From an uncultured Luminiphilus sp. (lineage in GTDB: Bacteria > Pseudomonadota > Gammaproteobacteria > Pseudomonadales > Halieaceae), in the NCBI GenBank assembly GCA_905182485.1, contig CAJJBO010000023.1, positions 1 through 59,238 of the forward strand: a stretch of DNA of 59,238 nt. Reading direction: 5' to 3'. This document shows positions 9,322-17,136 of the stretch, in pieces. Every line of letters starts with the position of its first letter. The first letter of the stretch is position 1. The notes under the pieces are model-generated. The model did not search any database. It saw only the letters and a program-made list of their open reading frames with translations, and had not been told where the DNA came from. A program made the position numbers and the translations under genes.

Positions 9322-9416
9322 CCCTAAGTCAGGAAGACAAGCGGTAATTCAGGCGGCCAAGGACGGCCACAACCCCAGGCCTGAAAACACTTCGGGGCAC
9401 TCACTGCCCCTTTTTT
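9322..9416 (+). ncRNA. Candidate small RNA with GGA-bearing hairpin loops (CsrB/RsmY-like architecture)
   Basis: No open frame fits here, but the sequence folds well. From the 5' end there is a small hairpin GTC-AGGAA-GAC (9328-9338), then a long stem TTCAGGC/GCCTGAA (9348-9354 with 9379-9385) enclosing an inner stem GGCC-AAGGAC-GGCC (9355-9368), then a strong Rho-independent terminator. Both apical loops display GGA, the CsrA/RsmA recognition triplet, in AGGAA and AAGGAC contexts like those of RsmY/RsmZ and CsrB. It is about 95 nt long and has a promoter-like region upstream. Only two good GGA loops are present, fewer than in classic CsrA-sequestering RNAs. I infer an independent sRNA gene; CsrA binding is a hypothesis. 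Confidence 0.5.
9394..9416 (+). terminator. Rho-independent terminator
   Basis: GGGGCA (9394-9399), five-base loop CTCAC, TGCCCC (9405-9410) and a run of six T. It ends the candidate small RNA; the nearest upstream gene on this strand stops at 9027, so it could alternatively terminate that transcript. Confidence 0.85.
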
Positions 9417-9730
9417 ACGCCCCGAGACAGCCCAATCTGCAGCAAGCCCTCTCGTCTCAGGGCTCACATCAAAACAGTTGCGTCTACCACTGCTAACACC
9501 TCTTCTGCAGCGTTAAAGCGCAAATGACTTGGGTGTATAACAGCCTTGGACGCTTCTCCCTAACAGCAAAAACCTACAACGCAGGCTGCGATGAGCTCTG
9601 CCGCTGCAGTGGAGATCACCAAACACATGCTCTATCGCTGACGCGACGAACCAATGATCACCCAGTCGGTACCCATACTCTAAGCCCAGCGTGCCCGCAC
9701 CTTGACCAGGGCCTGCCTCGGTGGCTCCAA

Positions 9731-9857
9731 CTCATTCCGCTAACACAATATTTTGGTCGCCCATGTATTGGAAAACCAAACCGGACGTTTCGGACTTCCC
9801 GGGCGTTAAGCGGACTTCAGTACCTTGGCGTCTGCCGGCAGATGACAGGTGAAAATC
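9731..9857 (+). repeat. Dispersed ~125-bp repeat, copy A
   Basis: It shares with copy B a nearly identical 42-base block starting CTCATTCCGCTA and running through CACAATATTTTGGTCGCCC to TATTGGA, then CCAAACCGGA, GTTTCGGA and, after a variable middle, the palindrome TCTGCCGGCAGA followed by a GGTGAAAAT tail. Same orientation as copy B, about 970 bp away, with the repressor-like gene between them. Confidence 0.9.
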
Positions 9858-10058
9858 AGGGGCTACGGAGGAGTTAGGGGCACCACGGGGCACAGTGAGG
9901 AACAAACTTTGGTGTGGAAATTTGGTGTGGATCATTTTGGGCGAACGAAATATGGGTCACCCACTCCTTAGTAGTAACCCGGCAGTCATCACACAAGGCG
10001 CTCTTGATAGGGACGCAGTATTTGCTAGGCCAATAACGGTGTAGCAACGGAGGATAGT

Positions 10059-10121
10059 GCATCCTAAAAAGATTGATACCAACACCAAAAAGAGTATTTT
10101 GGTGTCGAAGGATGCAGTATC
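10059..10121. repeat. Nested inverted repeats upstream of the repressor-like gene
   Basis: A perfect 9-bp inverted repeat ACACCAAAA/TTTTGGTGT (10082-10090 and 10097-10105, 6-base loop) lies inside an outer pair GCATCCT (10059-10065)/AGGATGC (10109-10115) and an interleaved GATAC/GTATC pair (10075-10079 and 10117-10121). No T run follows, so this is not an ordinary terminator; operator or element-end function is possible. Confidence 0.7.
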
Positions 10122-10199
10122 ACAAATATTTGGCAAGAGGAGGCAGTAACTTTCTCTTAACCGATGCTCATTCCCCTTTTCTAAACAGGACAGTGAGGC

Positions 10200-10592
10200 A
10201 TGAGACCATCAGAAGACATTCGCAGAGAAAACGCCAAATATATTCTTGACACACAATTTCAAGGCGAAAAAAACCGGATGGCTTCGATTGTCGGGGTACC
10301 GCACATACAGATTGCCAGGTTGTTTTTTGACACTGAGAATCGCAGGTCGCCTCTCCCTGTGCACCATCCGAATGCTGGCCTCCTAGCGAGTGACCGATTT
10401 CATGGGCGGAAGTGCGGAGACAAGCTGGCGCGTAAGATCGAAGAGGCGCTGGGCTTAGAGCGGGGATGGCTCGATCAGGATCACGCAAAGACAGACAGCA
10501 TAATGACCAAGATTGCTACCCTGAACCAACAGCAGCGTCGAGAGATTGAGTCTGTGGTGGACGCGATGATTATGAAGTACAAATCTGATTAA
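10200..10592 (+). CDS. Small phage-repressor-like (Cro/CI-type HTH) protein
   Basis: A 130-residue protein. Its central part, GDKLARKIEEALGLERGWLDQ (residues ~78-97; shown as the overlapping pieces KLARKIEEALGL and LERGWLDQDH), is the segment that follows the helix-turn-helix in many phage Cro/CI-type regulators, normally written as G.KLARRIE.ALGLP.GWLD. The preceding part (ENAKYIL..., RMASIVGVPHIQIARLFF) is compatible with a degenerate HTH. The C-terminus (IATLNQQQRREIESVVDAMI) is a short helix rather than an S24 protease domain. It sits alone between repeat copies A and B and next to tRNA genes, consistent with a relic of an integrated element. Regulation of its own repeats is conjecture. 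Confidence 0.6.
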   Translation: MRPSEDIRRENAKYILDTQFQGEKNRMASIVGVPHIQIARLFFDTENRRSPLPVHHPNAGLLASDRFHGRKCGDKLARKIEEALGLERGWLDQDHAKTDSIMTKIATLNQQQRREIESVVDAMIMKYKSD

Positions 10593-10651
10593 GCAGCACT
10601 AGATCATCAACTCAAGACCCTGCGTCGGAATCTATAGTGAAAGCCCTAATA

Positions 10652-10688
10652 AGTGCCGGCAGATCCCAGGTAAATCTGGGTAAATAGT
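10652..10688 (+). repeat. Partial third copy of the repeat tail
   Basis: The stretch AGTGCCGGCAGATCCCAGGT followed by AAAT resembles the palindrome-plus-tail end of copies A and B (GCCGGCAGAT, four variable bases, GGTRAAA). It lies just before copy B. Confidence 0.6.
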
Positions 10689-10698
10689 GTTGCGCTCG

Positions 10699-10817
10699 CT
10701 CATTCCGCTACCACAATATTTTGGTCGCCCATGTATTGGACGGCCAAACCGGAGGTTTCGGAGGACAAGAGGGATTTCCGCACCTGCGGTCTGCCGGCAG
10801 ATGGGGGGTAAAATTGG
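10699..10817 (+). repeat. Dispersed ~125-bp repeat, copy B
   Basis: It matches copy A over the CTCATTCCGCTA...TATTGGA block with one mismatch, and again over CCAAACCGGA, GTTTCGGA and TCTGCCGGCAGATG. The middle section differs. It lies about 60 bases past the 3' end of tRNA-His. Confidence 0.9.
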
Positions 10818-10877
10818 TGTGAAATGTGTGCAAACGCGGAGAGAGGTCGCCAAGCCATTGATTATATTGGCTATTGT

Positions 10878-10954
10878 TGGGGTGGCTGACGGGTCTTGAA
10901 CCCGCTACCTCCGGAGTCACAATCCGGTGCTCTACCTGGTGAGCTACAGCCACC
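10878..10954 (-). tRNA. tRNA-His (GTG)
   Basis: The cloverleaf is complete: acceptor GGTGGCT/AGCCACC with the extra 5' G typical of tRNA-His, anticodon stem-loop CCGGA-TTGTGAC-TCCGG giving anticodon GTG, T-loop GGGTTCAAGACCC, and an encoded CCA. It lies 72 bases downstream of tRNA-Pro on the same strand and is probably co-transcribed with it. Confidence 0.97.
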
Positions 10955-11026
10955 AACAAAAAACCGCCGCCCTTGGCACTGGCACGAATACCCGAAGGCC
11001 TCTTCCGGCGCCTAGCGGAACAAAAG

Positions 11027-11103
11027 TGGTCGGGGAGGAGGGATTCGAACCCCCGACATCCTGCTCCCAAAGCAGGCGCGCTACCAGACTGCGCTACACC
11101 CCG
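11027..11103 (-). tRNA. tRNA-Pro (TGG)
   Basis: CGGGGTG acceptor, D-arm GCGCAGTCTGGTAGCGC, anticodon loop CTTTGGGAG with anticodon TGG, T-arm GGGGGTTCGAATCCC and encoded CCA. Seventy-seven bases. This tRNA-Pro/tRNA-His pairing is common in gammaproteobacterial Arg-His-Leu-Pro clusters; the Arg and Leu members are missing here. Confidence 0.97.
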
Positions 11104-11235
11104 AAGCGGAGAGGAAACCCCTCCGCGCGGCGGGAGTTTACCGACATTGACAATATTGGGCAATGCGAAAGGAAATGCTTTTGTCTGATCACGAATTCTG
11201 GAAGAATCCCCGCCCAAATAACATGGAGAACCGAC

Positions 11236-12081
11236 ATGACCGCAACAATACTCGACGGCAAACACGTTGCACAGCTCACAGAAGCCGCCCTGGCCGAGCG
11301 AGTGACTAACATTAAAAGCCGCTCTGATGGCAGGACCCCGGTTTTAGCCACCATCTTAGTTGGAGATGATCCAGCCTCTGCGACTTACGTGAAAATGAAA
11401 AGTAACGCCTGTCAGCGCATTGGCATGGAGTCGCTGGCAATAGAGCTGCCGGCTTCGACCAGCACCAACGATTTACTGAGGCAGATAGAGGAACTTAACC
11501 TCAACCCCGACGTGCACGGCATCTTGCTGCAGCACCCTGTCCCCTCGCAGATTGACGAGCGCGCGTGCTTTGACATGATTGCGCTCGAGAAAGATGTCGA
11601 TGGCGTGACGTGCTTGGGCTTCGGACGAATGGCGATGGGGGAATCAGCCTATGGCTGTGCAACCCCACAAGGCATCATGCGTCTACTGGAACACTACGAG
11701 ATCGCACTCTCCGGGCTTCACGCCGTCGTAGTCGGCAGAAGCCCCATTCTCGGCAAGCCGATGGCAATGATGCTCCTCGAAGCCAATGCCACGGTCACTA
11801 TCTGCCACTCACGTACACGTGACCTGGAGAGCCATGTGCGCCAAGCGGATCTGGTTGTCGGCGCGGTGGGCAGACCCGAATTTATTCGGGCAGATTGGAT
11901 TAAAGACGGCGCAGTGGTCGTCGATGCCGGCTACCACCCCGGCGGAGTTGGTGACATCGAGCTACAACCGCTGCTCGAGAGAGCGAGCGCCATCACACCG
12001 GTTCCCGGCGGCGTCGGTCCGATGACGATCAATACACTGATTCAACAAACGGTGCAGTCGGGAGAGAAGTCCCTCGCCTAA
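11236..12081 (+). CDS. folD: Bifunctional methylenetetrahydrofolate dehydrogenase/cyclohydrolase
   Basis: FolD oxidises 5,10-methylene-THF to methenyl-THF and hydrolyses it to 10-formyl-THF. The 281-residue protein has [16 protein letters not shown] (catalytic Tyr-x3-Lys), [51 protein letters not shown] (NADP site) and [20 protein letters not shown] instead of the usual QLPLP, and [13 protein letters not shown] where most FolD have a DVGIN element, mark a divergent subgroup. The ATG follows GGAG by 8 bases; open frame extends upstream through the antisense of the tRNA genes but is not protein. It is divergent from the tRNAs and convergent with cysS. Confidence 0.93.
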   Translation: MTATILDGKHVAQLTEAALAERVTNIKSRSDGRTPVLATILVGDDPASATYVKMKSNACQRIGMESLAIELPASTSTNDLLRQIEELNLNPDVHGILLQHPVPSQIDERACFDMIALEKDVDGVTCLGFGRMAMGESAYGCATPQGIMRLLEHYEIALSGLHAVVVGRSPILGKPMAMMLLEANATVTICHSRTRDLESHVRQADLVVGAVGRPEFIRADWIKDGAVVVDAGYHPGGVGDIELQPLLERASAITPVPGGVGPMTINTLIQQTVQSGEKSLA

Positions 12082-12089
12082 CGAGTCAC

Positions 12090-13473
12090 CTAACCCCGAC
12101 GTCGCCATTGCGTGCCGTCGGGGCCATCCTCCAGCAACACGCCCTGCTCTTCTAGCGTCTGACGAATCTCATCCGCTCGATCAAAATCGCGAATGCTGCG
12201 CGCCAGTAAGCGCTCTTCAATCAGTGCCTCAATCTCCTCGGCAGCAGGGCCGTCCTGAGCGTCCCCCCGCTGAAACCACGCCTCGGGGTCCTCGCCAAGG
12301 AGCCCCAGCAGCGCCCCGCCGATGAGTAAATCCGCCTTCGCATCGGCAATCGCCTTGGCGTCAGTCGCCTTATTCAGCGTCTTAGCGGTCGCATGCAGTG
12401 TGGCGATTGCCTCAGGGGTATTGATGTCATCAAGCAATGCGCGATAGACCGCAGTATTGATAGGCTGGAGCTCCGCGGGGTCGATCCCAGCATGCGGTCT
12501 GAGCGCACCATAAAACGCATCTAAGGCATCTTGGGCGCTCTCCAACGCCTCCACGAAAAGTTAAGCGGAGAGCGATAGTGAGCAGCCAATAGCGCGAAGC
12601 GCAGCACCTCGCCAGGGTACCGCCCGCTCAACTCTCGCACGGTCCGCACATTGCCTAACGACTTGGACATCTTTTCTCCGTCCATATCCACATAAGCGTT
12701 GTGCATCCAGTAGCGAACGAAGTCATCGTCGTAAGCACAACAGCTTTGGCACGCTCATTCTTCGTGGTGAGGAAAGATCAGGTCACGCCCGCCAGCGTGG
12801 ATATCAATACTCCCTCCCAGATGCGCCCTGATCATCGCGAGCATTCAAGTGCCAACCCGGTCGACCTCGCCCCCAGGGGCTCTCCCAACCAGGCTCAGCC
12901 GGCTGAGGGCTTCCACAGGACAAAATCCCTAGGGTCGCGTTTATATGCTGGCCACCTCTCACCCGTGCGCCGGCAATCATGTCGTCCACAGATTGCGACC
13001 AGACAGGGCCCCATACTCTGCGGCACTCGATTCGACAGCAAACATGCCTGTCCCGCCTCCACATAAGCGTGGCCCCGCTCGATCAGACGCTCAGTCAAAG
13101 CAATCATCTCGGGAATATGCTCAGTGGCCATCGGCTCGATCGAAGGAGGAAGGGCATTGAGTAGTGCCATGTCCTCGCGATAAGCGGTCGTGAACTCCCG
13201 TGAGACCTCGCCGATATCGCAGTTTCGCTCCACCGCTGCCTGAATAATCTTATCGTCGATATCGGTGATGTTGCGGGCGTAAACTACATTGCCGTAGCGC
13301 GCAGATAAGAGCCGGTATAGACAATCAAACACCACCACCGGTCGCGCATTCCCAATATGAGCATTGTCATAAACTGTTGGACCACAAACATACATCCCAA
13401 CATGACCTTCATCGACTGGGGTAAAGGTCTCCTTCGCGCCCGACGCCGTGTTGTAAACCTTTAGATCAGCCAT
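12090..13473 (-). CDS. cysS: Cysteinyl-tRNA synthetase (multiple frameshifts)
   Basis: CysRS charges tRNA-Cys. Reading across frames gives a full-length enzyme: [30 protein letters not shown] (HIGH region and zinc Cys), [87 protein letters not shown], then [13 protein letters not shown] (KMSKS) and the C-terminal helical domain to QWRRRG. To read this the frame must change about eight times between 13,070 and 12,540. The start lies 8 bases inside the end of glnS, so the two synthetases are coupled. The clustered indels with unbroken amino-acid conservation argue for consensus error, not a pseudogene. Confidence 0.9.
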
Positions 13474-15130
13474 TGGATGCAGACCAATTATCGCGGAGCC
13501 CAATGGTCATATTGAAAACAGGTGCCTCGCTTTGATGCTCGTAACGATCGGCGACAAAATAGCCCTCGCGTTCAAACTGATAGACCTGCTCAGGCACCGC
13601 TTTAGCAAGCATGGGCTCTATCACCGCATCCTGCACCACCACGAGACTCTCCGGATTTACTGCCTCGAGAATATCGTCGCAACGCCCCGGCGCTTCCTGA
13701 GAGAATAATCGGTCGTAGCACCTCACCACAGCCGGCACACAGTGATCAGCTGATACCCAATGAATGACGCCCTTAGGCTTAATGCCGTCGTCTGGGTCAG
13801 CACCCGGCTCTAAGGTGACACAACGCGCAAAGACTTGTGTCACATTGCCTTCCGCGTCTGTCTCGCAACGCTCTCCCTCGATCACTATCGCACCTCGTAG
13901 ACGAACGCGCTTGCCTAACACGAGCCGCTTAAAATGCTTGTTGGCAGACTCTCTAAAATCCTGACAGTCGATGAACAGATCCTGACCAAAAGTCACTTCG
14001 CGCACCCCAAACGCCTCATCGGCAGGATGGTTGGGCACCAACAATACGGATTCATTTGGCAAATTAGTGAGGGTTAAGCGCAGCGGGCGCAACACGCACA
14101 TTGCTCGGGCGGCCGTCTTATTGAGGTGATCACGAACCGCACTCTCCAGCATCGCCACATCAACAATACTATCTGAGCGAGAGGTGCCAACCTCCTCACA
14201 GAAGTGACGGATCGCCGTCGCCGGGTAGCCTCTTCTGCGCAGCCCTGCAATTGTGGGCATTCGAGGGTCATCCCACCCGGTTACCACATTAGCATCCACC
14301 AACTGTTTTAACTGCCGCTTACTCGTTATCGTGTAACTCGTATTGAGGCGAGCGAACTCAATCTGCCGCGGAGTATGAGGCACCGGCAAGTGCTCGATAA
14401 ACCATTCATACAACGGACGATGGTCCTCAAATTCCAGTGTACAGATCGAGTGGGTAACCCCCTCGATTGCATCCTCTTGTCCGTGGGCAAAATCGTAAGT
14501 CGGATAAATAGTCCAGTCCGTGCCGGTTTGGTGATGTGCAACGTGACGAATACGATACAAAATAGGGTCTCGGAGATTCATATTGGGCGCGGCCATATCA
14601 ATTTTTGCCCGCAACACCTTTTCACCTTCGGCAAACACCCCGGCCCGCATCTGCTCGAACAACGCCCGGTTTTCAGATGCGCTGCGCTCTCGAAAGGGGC
14701 TGTTTTGACCCGCCTCAACCAGAGAGCCGCGGTAGCGTCTCGCCTCCTCCGCAGACAGGTCGCAAACATAGGCAAAGCCGTTATCAATTAAATGCAGCGC
14801 CCATTGATAAAATTGCTCGAAATAGGACGAGGCAAACCGCACTTCCCCACTCCATTCGTAACCCAACCAACTGACATCCTCTTGAATGGAGTCGATAAAC
14901 TCTTGGCTCTCTTTCTCAGGGTTTGTGTCATCAAAACGAAGATGACAGCGCCCACCAAACTGCTCGGCAAGGCCAAAGTTAACCGTGATCGACTTCGCGT
15001 GGCCAATATGCAGAAAGCCATTGGGCTCAGGGGGAAACCGTGTCACCACCTCGCCATTCCGACCCGCCTCAAGATCAGACTGAATTTGTGTACGCAAAAA
15101 GTTACTGCGCAATTCCGTTGACATACCCAC
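13466..15130 (-). CDS. glnS: Glutaminyl-tRNA synthetase
   Basis: GlnRS of 554 residues, the normal length, intact. Seen: RFPPEPNGFLHIGHAKSI (HIGH motif), RCHLRFDDTNPEKE, DWTIYPTYDFAHGQEDAIEG, THSICTLEFEDHRPLYEW, TSYTITSKRQLKQLV (the KMSKS counterpart) and GWDDPRMPTIAGLRRRGYP, followed by the two beta-barrel anticodon-binding domains to the C-terminus. It is the first gene of a glnS-cysS unit and is divergent from ppiB. The first ATG is used; MSTELR two codons later is also possible. An extended -10 lies 21 bases upstream. Confidence 0.97.
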   Translation of the reverse strand: MGMSTELRSNFLRTQIQSDLEAGRNGEVVTRFPPEPNGFLHIGHAKSITVNFGLAEQFGGRCHLRFDDTNPEKESQEFIDSIQEDVSWLGYEWSGEVRFASSYFEQFYQWALHLIDNGFAYVCDLSAEEARRYRGSLVEAGQNSPFRERSASENRALFEQMRAGVFAEGEKVLRAKIDMAAPNMNLRDPILYRIRHVAHHQTGTDWTIYPTYDFAHGQEDAIEGVTHSICTLEFEDHRPLYEWFIEHLPVPHTPRQIEFARLNTSYTITSKRQLKQLVDANVVTGWDDPRMPTIAGLRRRGYPATAIRHFCEEVGTSRSDSIVDVAMLESAVRDHLNKTAARAMCVLRPLRLTLTNLPNESVLLVPNHPADEAFGVREVTFGQDLFIDCQDFRESANKHFKRLVLGKRVRLRGAIVIEGERCETDAEGNVTQVFARCVTLEPGADPDDGIKPKGVIHWVSADHCVPAVVRCYDRLFSQEAPGRCDDILEAVNPESLVVVQDAVIEPMLAKAVPEQVYQFEREGYFVADRYEHQSEAPVFNMTIGLRDNWSASNG

Positions 15131-15150
15131 TCCCTTGATTTGAGGGCGGT

Positions 15151-15156
15151 ACTATA
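15151..15156 (-). promoter_or_regulatory. Probable -10 element of glnS
   Basis: On the minus strand the sequence TGGTATAGT is an extended -10 (TGn followed by TATAGT), located 21 bases before the glnS start. A recognisable -35 is lacking, which is usual for extended -10 promoters. Confidence 0.55.
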
Positions 15157-15273
15157 CCAATCCGTTGCTGGCCATGGCAGGGCATCCCGGTGTGTTTAAT
15201 ACAAATTTGGGATCGCAACCCCCCAACAACTCAGGTAGGATTCGCGCTTTCCCAACGACCCATTGAGGACGAC

Positions 15274-15781
15274 ATGCCAGCAGCGCACGTAACCATCGCC
15301 ACGACCGTCGGTCAGATGACACTGGAACTAGACGCCGACAATGCGCCTAAAACCGTCGAGAACTTTCTTGCTTACGCAAGCAGTGGCTTTTATGACGGTA
15401 CGATTTTCCACCGCGTCATTAATAATTTCATGATTCAAGGCGGCGGCTTCACCACCGACATGGAGCAAAAGCCCACTCAGGCGCCTGTCGATAATGAAGC
15501 GAACAACGGCCTTAAGAATGAGCGCGGCACCATCGCAATGGCGCGGACTCAAGACCCCCACTCCGCGACGGCACAGTTCTTCATCAATGTGCAAGATAAC
15601 GACTTCCTGAATCATACCGGCGAGAACATGCAGGGCTGGGGCTACACCGTCTTCGGCAAGATCACGCAAGGCGAGGATGTACTCGATAAAATTCGCGGCG
15701 TGCAAACTGGCAGCCAAGAGCGGCCACCAAGACGTCCCGACTGAACCCATTATCATCGAGAGTGTCTCAATCACAGAGTGA
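15274..15781 (+). CDS. ppiB: Peptidyl-prolyl cis-trans isomerase B, cyclophilin type (frameshifted near the end)
   Basis: A cytoplasmic cyclophilin of about 168 residues. Seen: [37 protein letters not shown] (catalytic Arg in FHRVI), [36 protein letters not shown] and [18 protein letters not shown]. After VQTGS the frame shifts near 15,715 and resumes as [20 protein letters not shown], the usual cyclophilin C-terminus. The ATG is preceded by TGAGGACGAC, a good ribosome site; in-frame codons further upstream are not part of the protein. lpxH begins 13 bases after the stop, as in many gammaproteobacteria where ppiB-lpxH form an operon. Confidence 0.94.
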
Positions 15782-15793
15782 GGTGGGTCAACG

Positions 15794-16511
15794 GTGCACC
15801 GACTATTCATTAGCGACTTGCATCTCAATGATCAAACGCCGTCCATAGAGACGGGACTCATTAATCTGTTGACTCGCGAGCATGGCGTCGAGTCACTGGT
15901 CATTTTGGGTGATTTTTTCGAAGCATGGGTCGGGGATGACGATGACGACCCCTTCGCCCTGAGAGTCAAAGAGCTGCTGCGACGGGTCAGTCTCGCTGGC
16001 TGCGAGATTCTCGTCTGCAGGGGAAACAGAGATTTCATGCTCGGTCAACAATTTGCTGCCGACATCGGCGGCACGCTGCTGGCTGATGTAACGGCCATGG
16101 AGGTCGCCGGGGCACCCGCCCTAGTGCTTCATGGTGACACACTGTGCACAGACGATGCCGACTACCAACAATTCCGCACCCTTGTGCACTCGCCGGACTG
16201 GCAAGCGGAGATGATGGAAAAAATAAGACTCTATGGCCTCAAAGATATGACAGCAACTCAGGGCGCTGAGCATCGATGCAGCGAGCAACAAGCCCGAAGA
16301 CATCATGGACGTCAATGCTGTCGCCGTTGCGAAGCTGATGAGCGATCATGACGTCGCTACGATCATACACGGACATACCCACCGACCCGCTAGACATCAT
16401 CTGGCGTCAGGGGAGCGTATTGTTCTGGGTGACTGGACCGCTCAACAGGGTTGGCTATTAAGAGAAAACGGCAGGGATCTCACCTTAGAGCAATTTAAGT
16501 TGAGCCACTGA
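15794..16511 (+). CDS. lpxH: UDP-2,3-diacylglucosamine diphosphatase (frameshifted)
   Basis: LpxH hydrolyses UDP-2,3-diacylglucosamine to lipid X in lipid A synthesis. The metallophosphoesterase motifs are all present: FISDLHLND, VILGDFFEAWVGDD, LVCRGNRDFMLG, LVLHGDTLC and IIHGHTHRP. It starts at GTG 15794, which gives the family's HRLFISDLHL. Between about 16,220 and 16,265 the frame shifts at least once: the protein resumes as QLRALSIDAASNKPEDIMDV and runs to FKLSH. It follows ppiB closely and ends convergently, overlapping the end of miaE by 17 bases. Confidence 0.93.
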
Positions 16512-17136
16512 CACCGCCTGGCGGTCCGCTGTGAAAGCGAAACTCAGCGTCTGGGGACAATACCAAACCAGCTTCTAAGTCTCGAAAATACGCCAAGCGC
16601 CGGTCAAGTTCCTGTGCATCACACAAGGGCTTGGCGAGCGTCAGATAATCGTTGAAATGGCGAGCTTCGCTTTTCAGTAACGACCCATAAAATGCTTTCA
16701 GCTCCGGGTCTAAGGACGGCGCCAAACGGGCAAACCGCTCACAAGAGCGCGCTTCGATGAGTGCACCCACAATCAGAGTATCGACCAAACGCCCCGGCTC
16801 CTGCTTCCTCACGCCCTCATGCAGCCCCTGTGCATACCTCGACGCACTGAGAGGGGCATAAACGATGTCGCGAGATCGCATCAGCTTCAACACCTGCTCA
16901 AAATGCCGCAGCTCTTCCCGCGCTAATCGCGACATTTTATCAAGTAATCGCCCCTGTTCTACGTAGCGATGCATCAGGCTCAATGCGGTTGCAGCAGCTT
17001 TTTTTTCACAGTTGGCGTGATCGATCAGCAAGGTGGCCTCGTGATGCGGCTGAAGTGCCTCACTGAGCCAACTGTCTGGCGTTGCACAAGGTAGAAAATC
17101 CTCAACGGGCGCCAGCAAACGCGCATCAATGCTCAT
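16495..17136 (-). CDS. miaE: tRNA-(ms2io6A)-hydroxylase
   Basis: MiaE is a non-haem diiron monooxygenase that hydroxylates the isopentenyl side chain of ms2i6A37 in tRNA. The four-helix ferritin-like core with its carboxylate/histidine ligands is visible: NCEKKAAATALSLMHRYVEQ, LAREELRHFEQVLKLM (E-x2-H), LIVGALIEARSCERFARL and SLLKSEARHFNDYLTLA (E-x2-H). The 213-residue length fits the longer, Pseudomonas-type MiaE. The start overlaps the stop of the DUF1289 gene by 4 bases, so the two are probably translated together. Confidence 0.93.
   Translation of the reverse strand: MSIDARLLAPVEDFLPCATPDSWLSEALQPHHEATLLIDHANCEKKAAATALSLMHRYVEQGRLLDKMSRLAREELRHFEQVLKLMRSRDIVYAPLSASRYAQGLHEGVRKQEPGRLVDTLIVGALIEARSCERFARLAPSLDPELKAFYGSLLKSEARHFNDYLTLAKPLCDAQELDRRLAYFRDLEAGLVLSPDAEFRFHSGPPGGVSGST

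Larger units (their letters stand above)
9417..10199. other. Gene-poor accessory stretch with repeats
   Basis: No open frame here resembles a protein. The stretch holds repeat copy A, direct repeats of TTTGGTGTGGA (9908-9918 and 9921-9931, with a variant TTTGGTGTCGA at 10098-10108) and nested inverted repeats at 10059-10121. Together with the phage-repressor-like gene that follows and the tRNA genes beyond, it looks like the remains of a mobile element. No integrase can be recognised. Confidence 0.5.

Noticed and set aside
9731..10817. Integron attC sites or a CRISPR array
   Set aside because: Only two full repeat copies about 1 kb apart, no RYYYAAC/GTTRRRY core pair and no regularly spaced spacers; no cas or intI genes.
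9028..11103. An integrated prophage
   Set aside because: No integrase, excisionase, replication or structural genes, and no duplicated tRNA 3' end was found; at most a relic.
10708..11265. Long minus-strand frame running through the antisense/sense of tRNA-His and tRNA-Pro with peptides such as [20 protein letters not shown]
   Set aside because: This is the well-known false protein produced by reading through tRNA genes; the tRNA cloverleafs explain the sequence.
12090..13473. cysS as a true pseudogene
   Set aside because: The amino-acid sequence is conserved through all catalytic motifs in alternating frames, and the enzyme is normally essential; consensus error is more likely unless a second copy exists.
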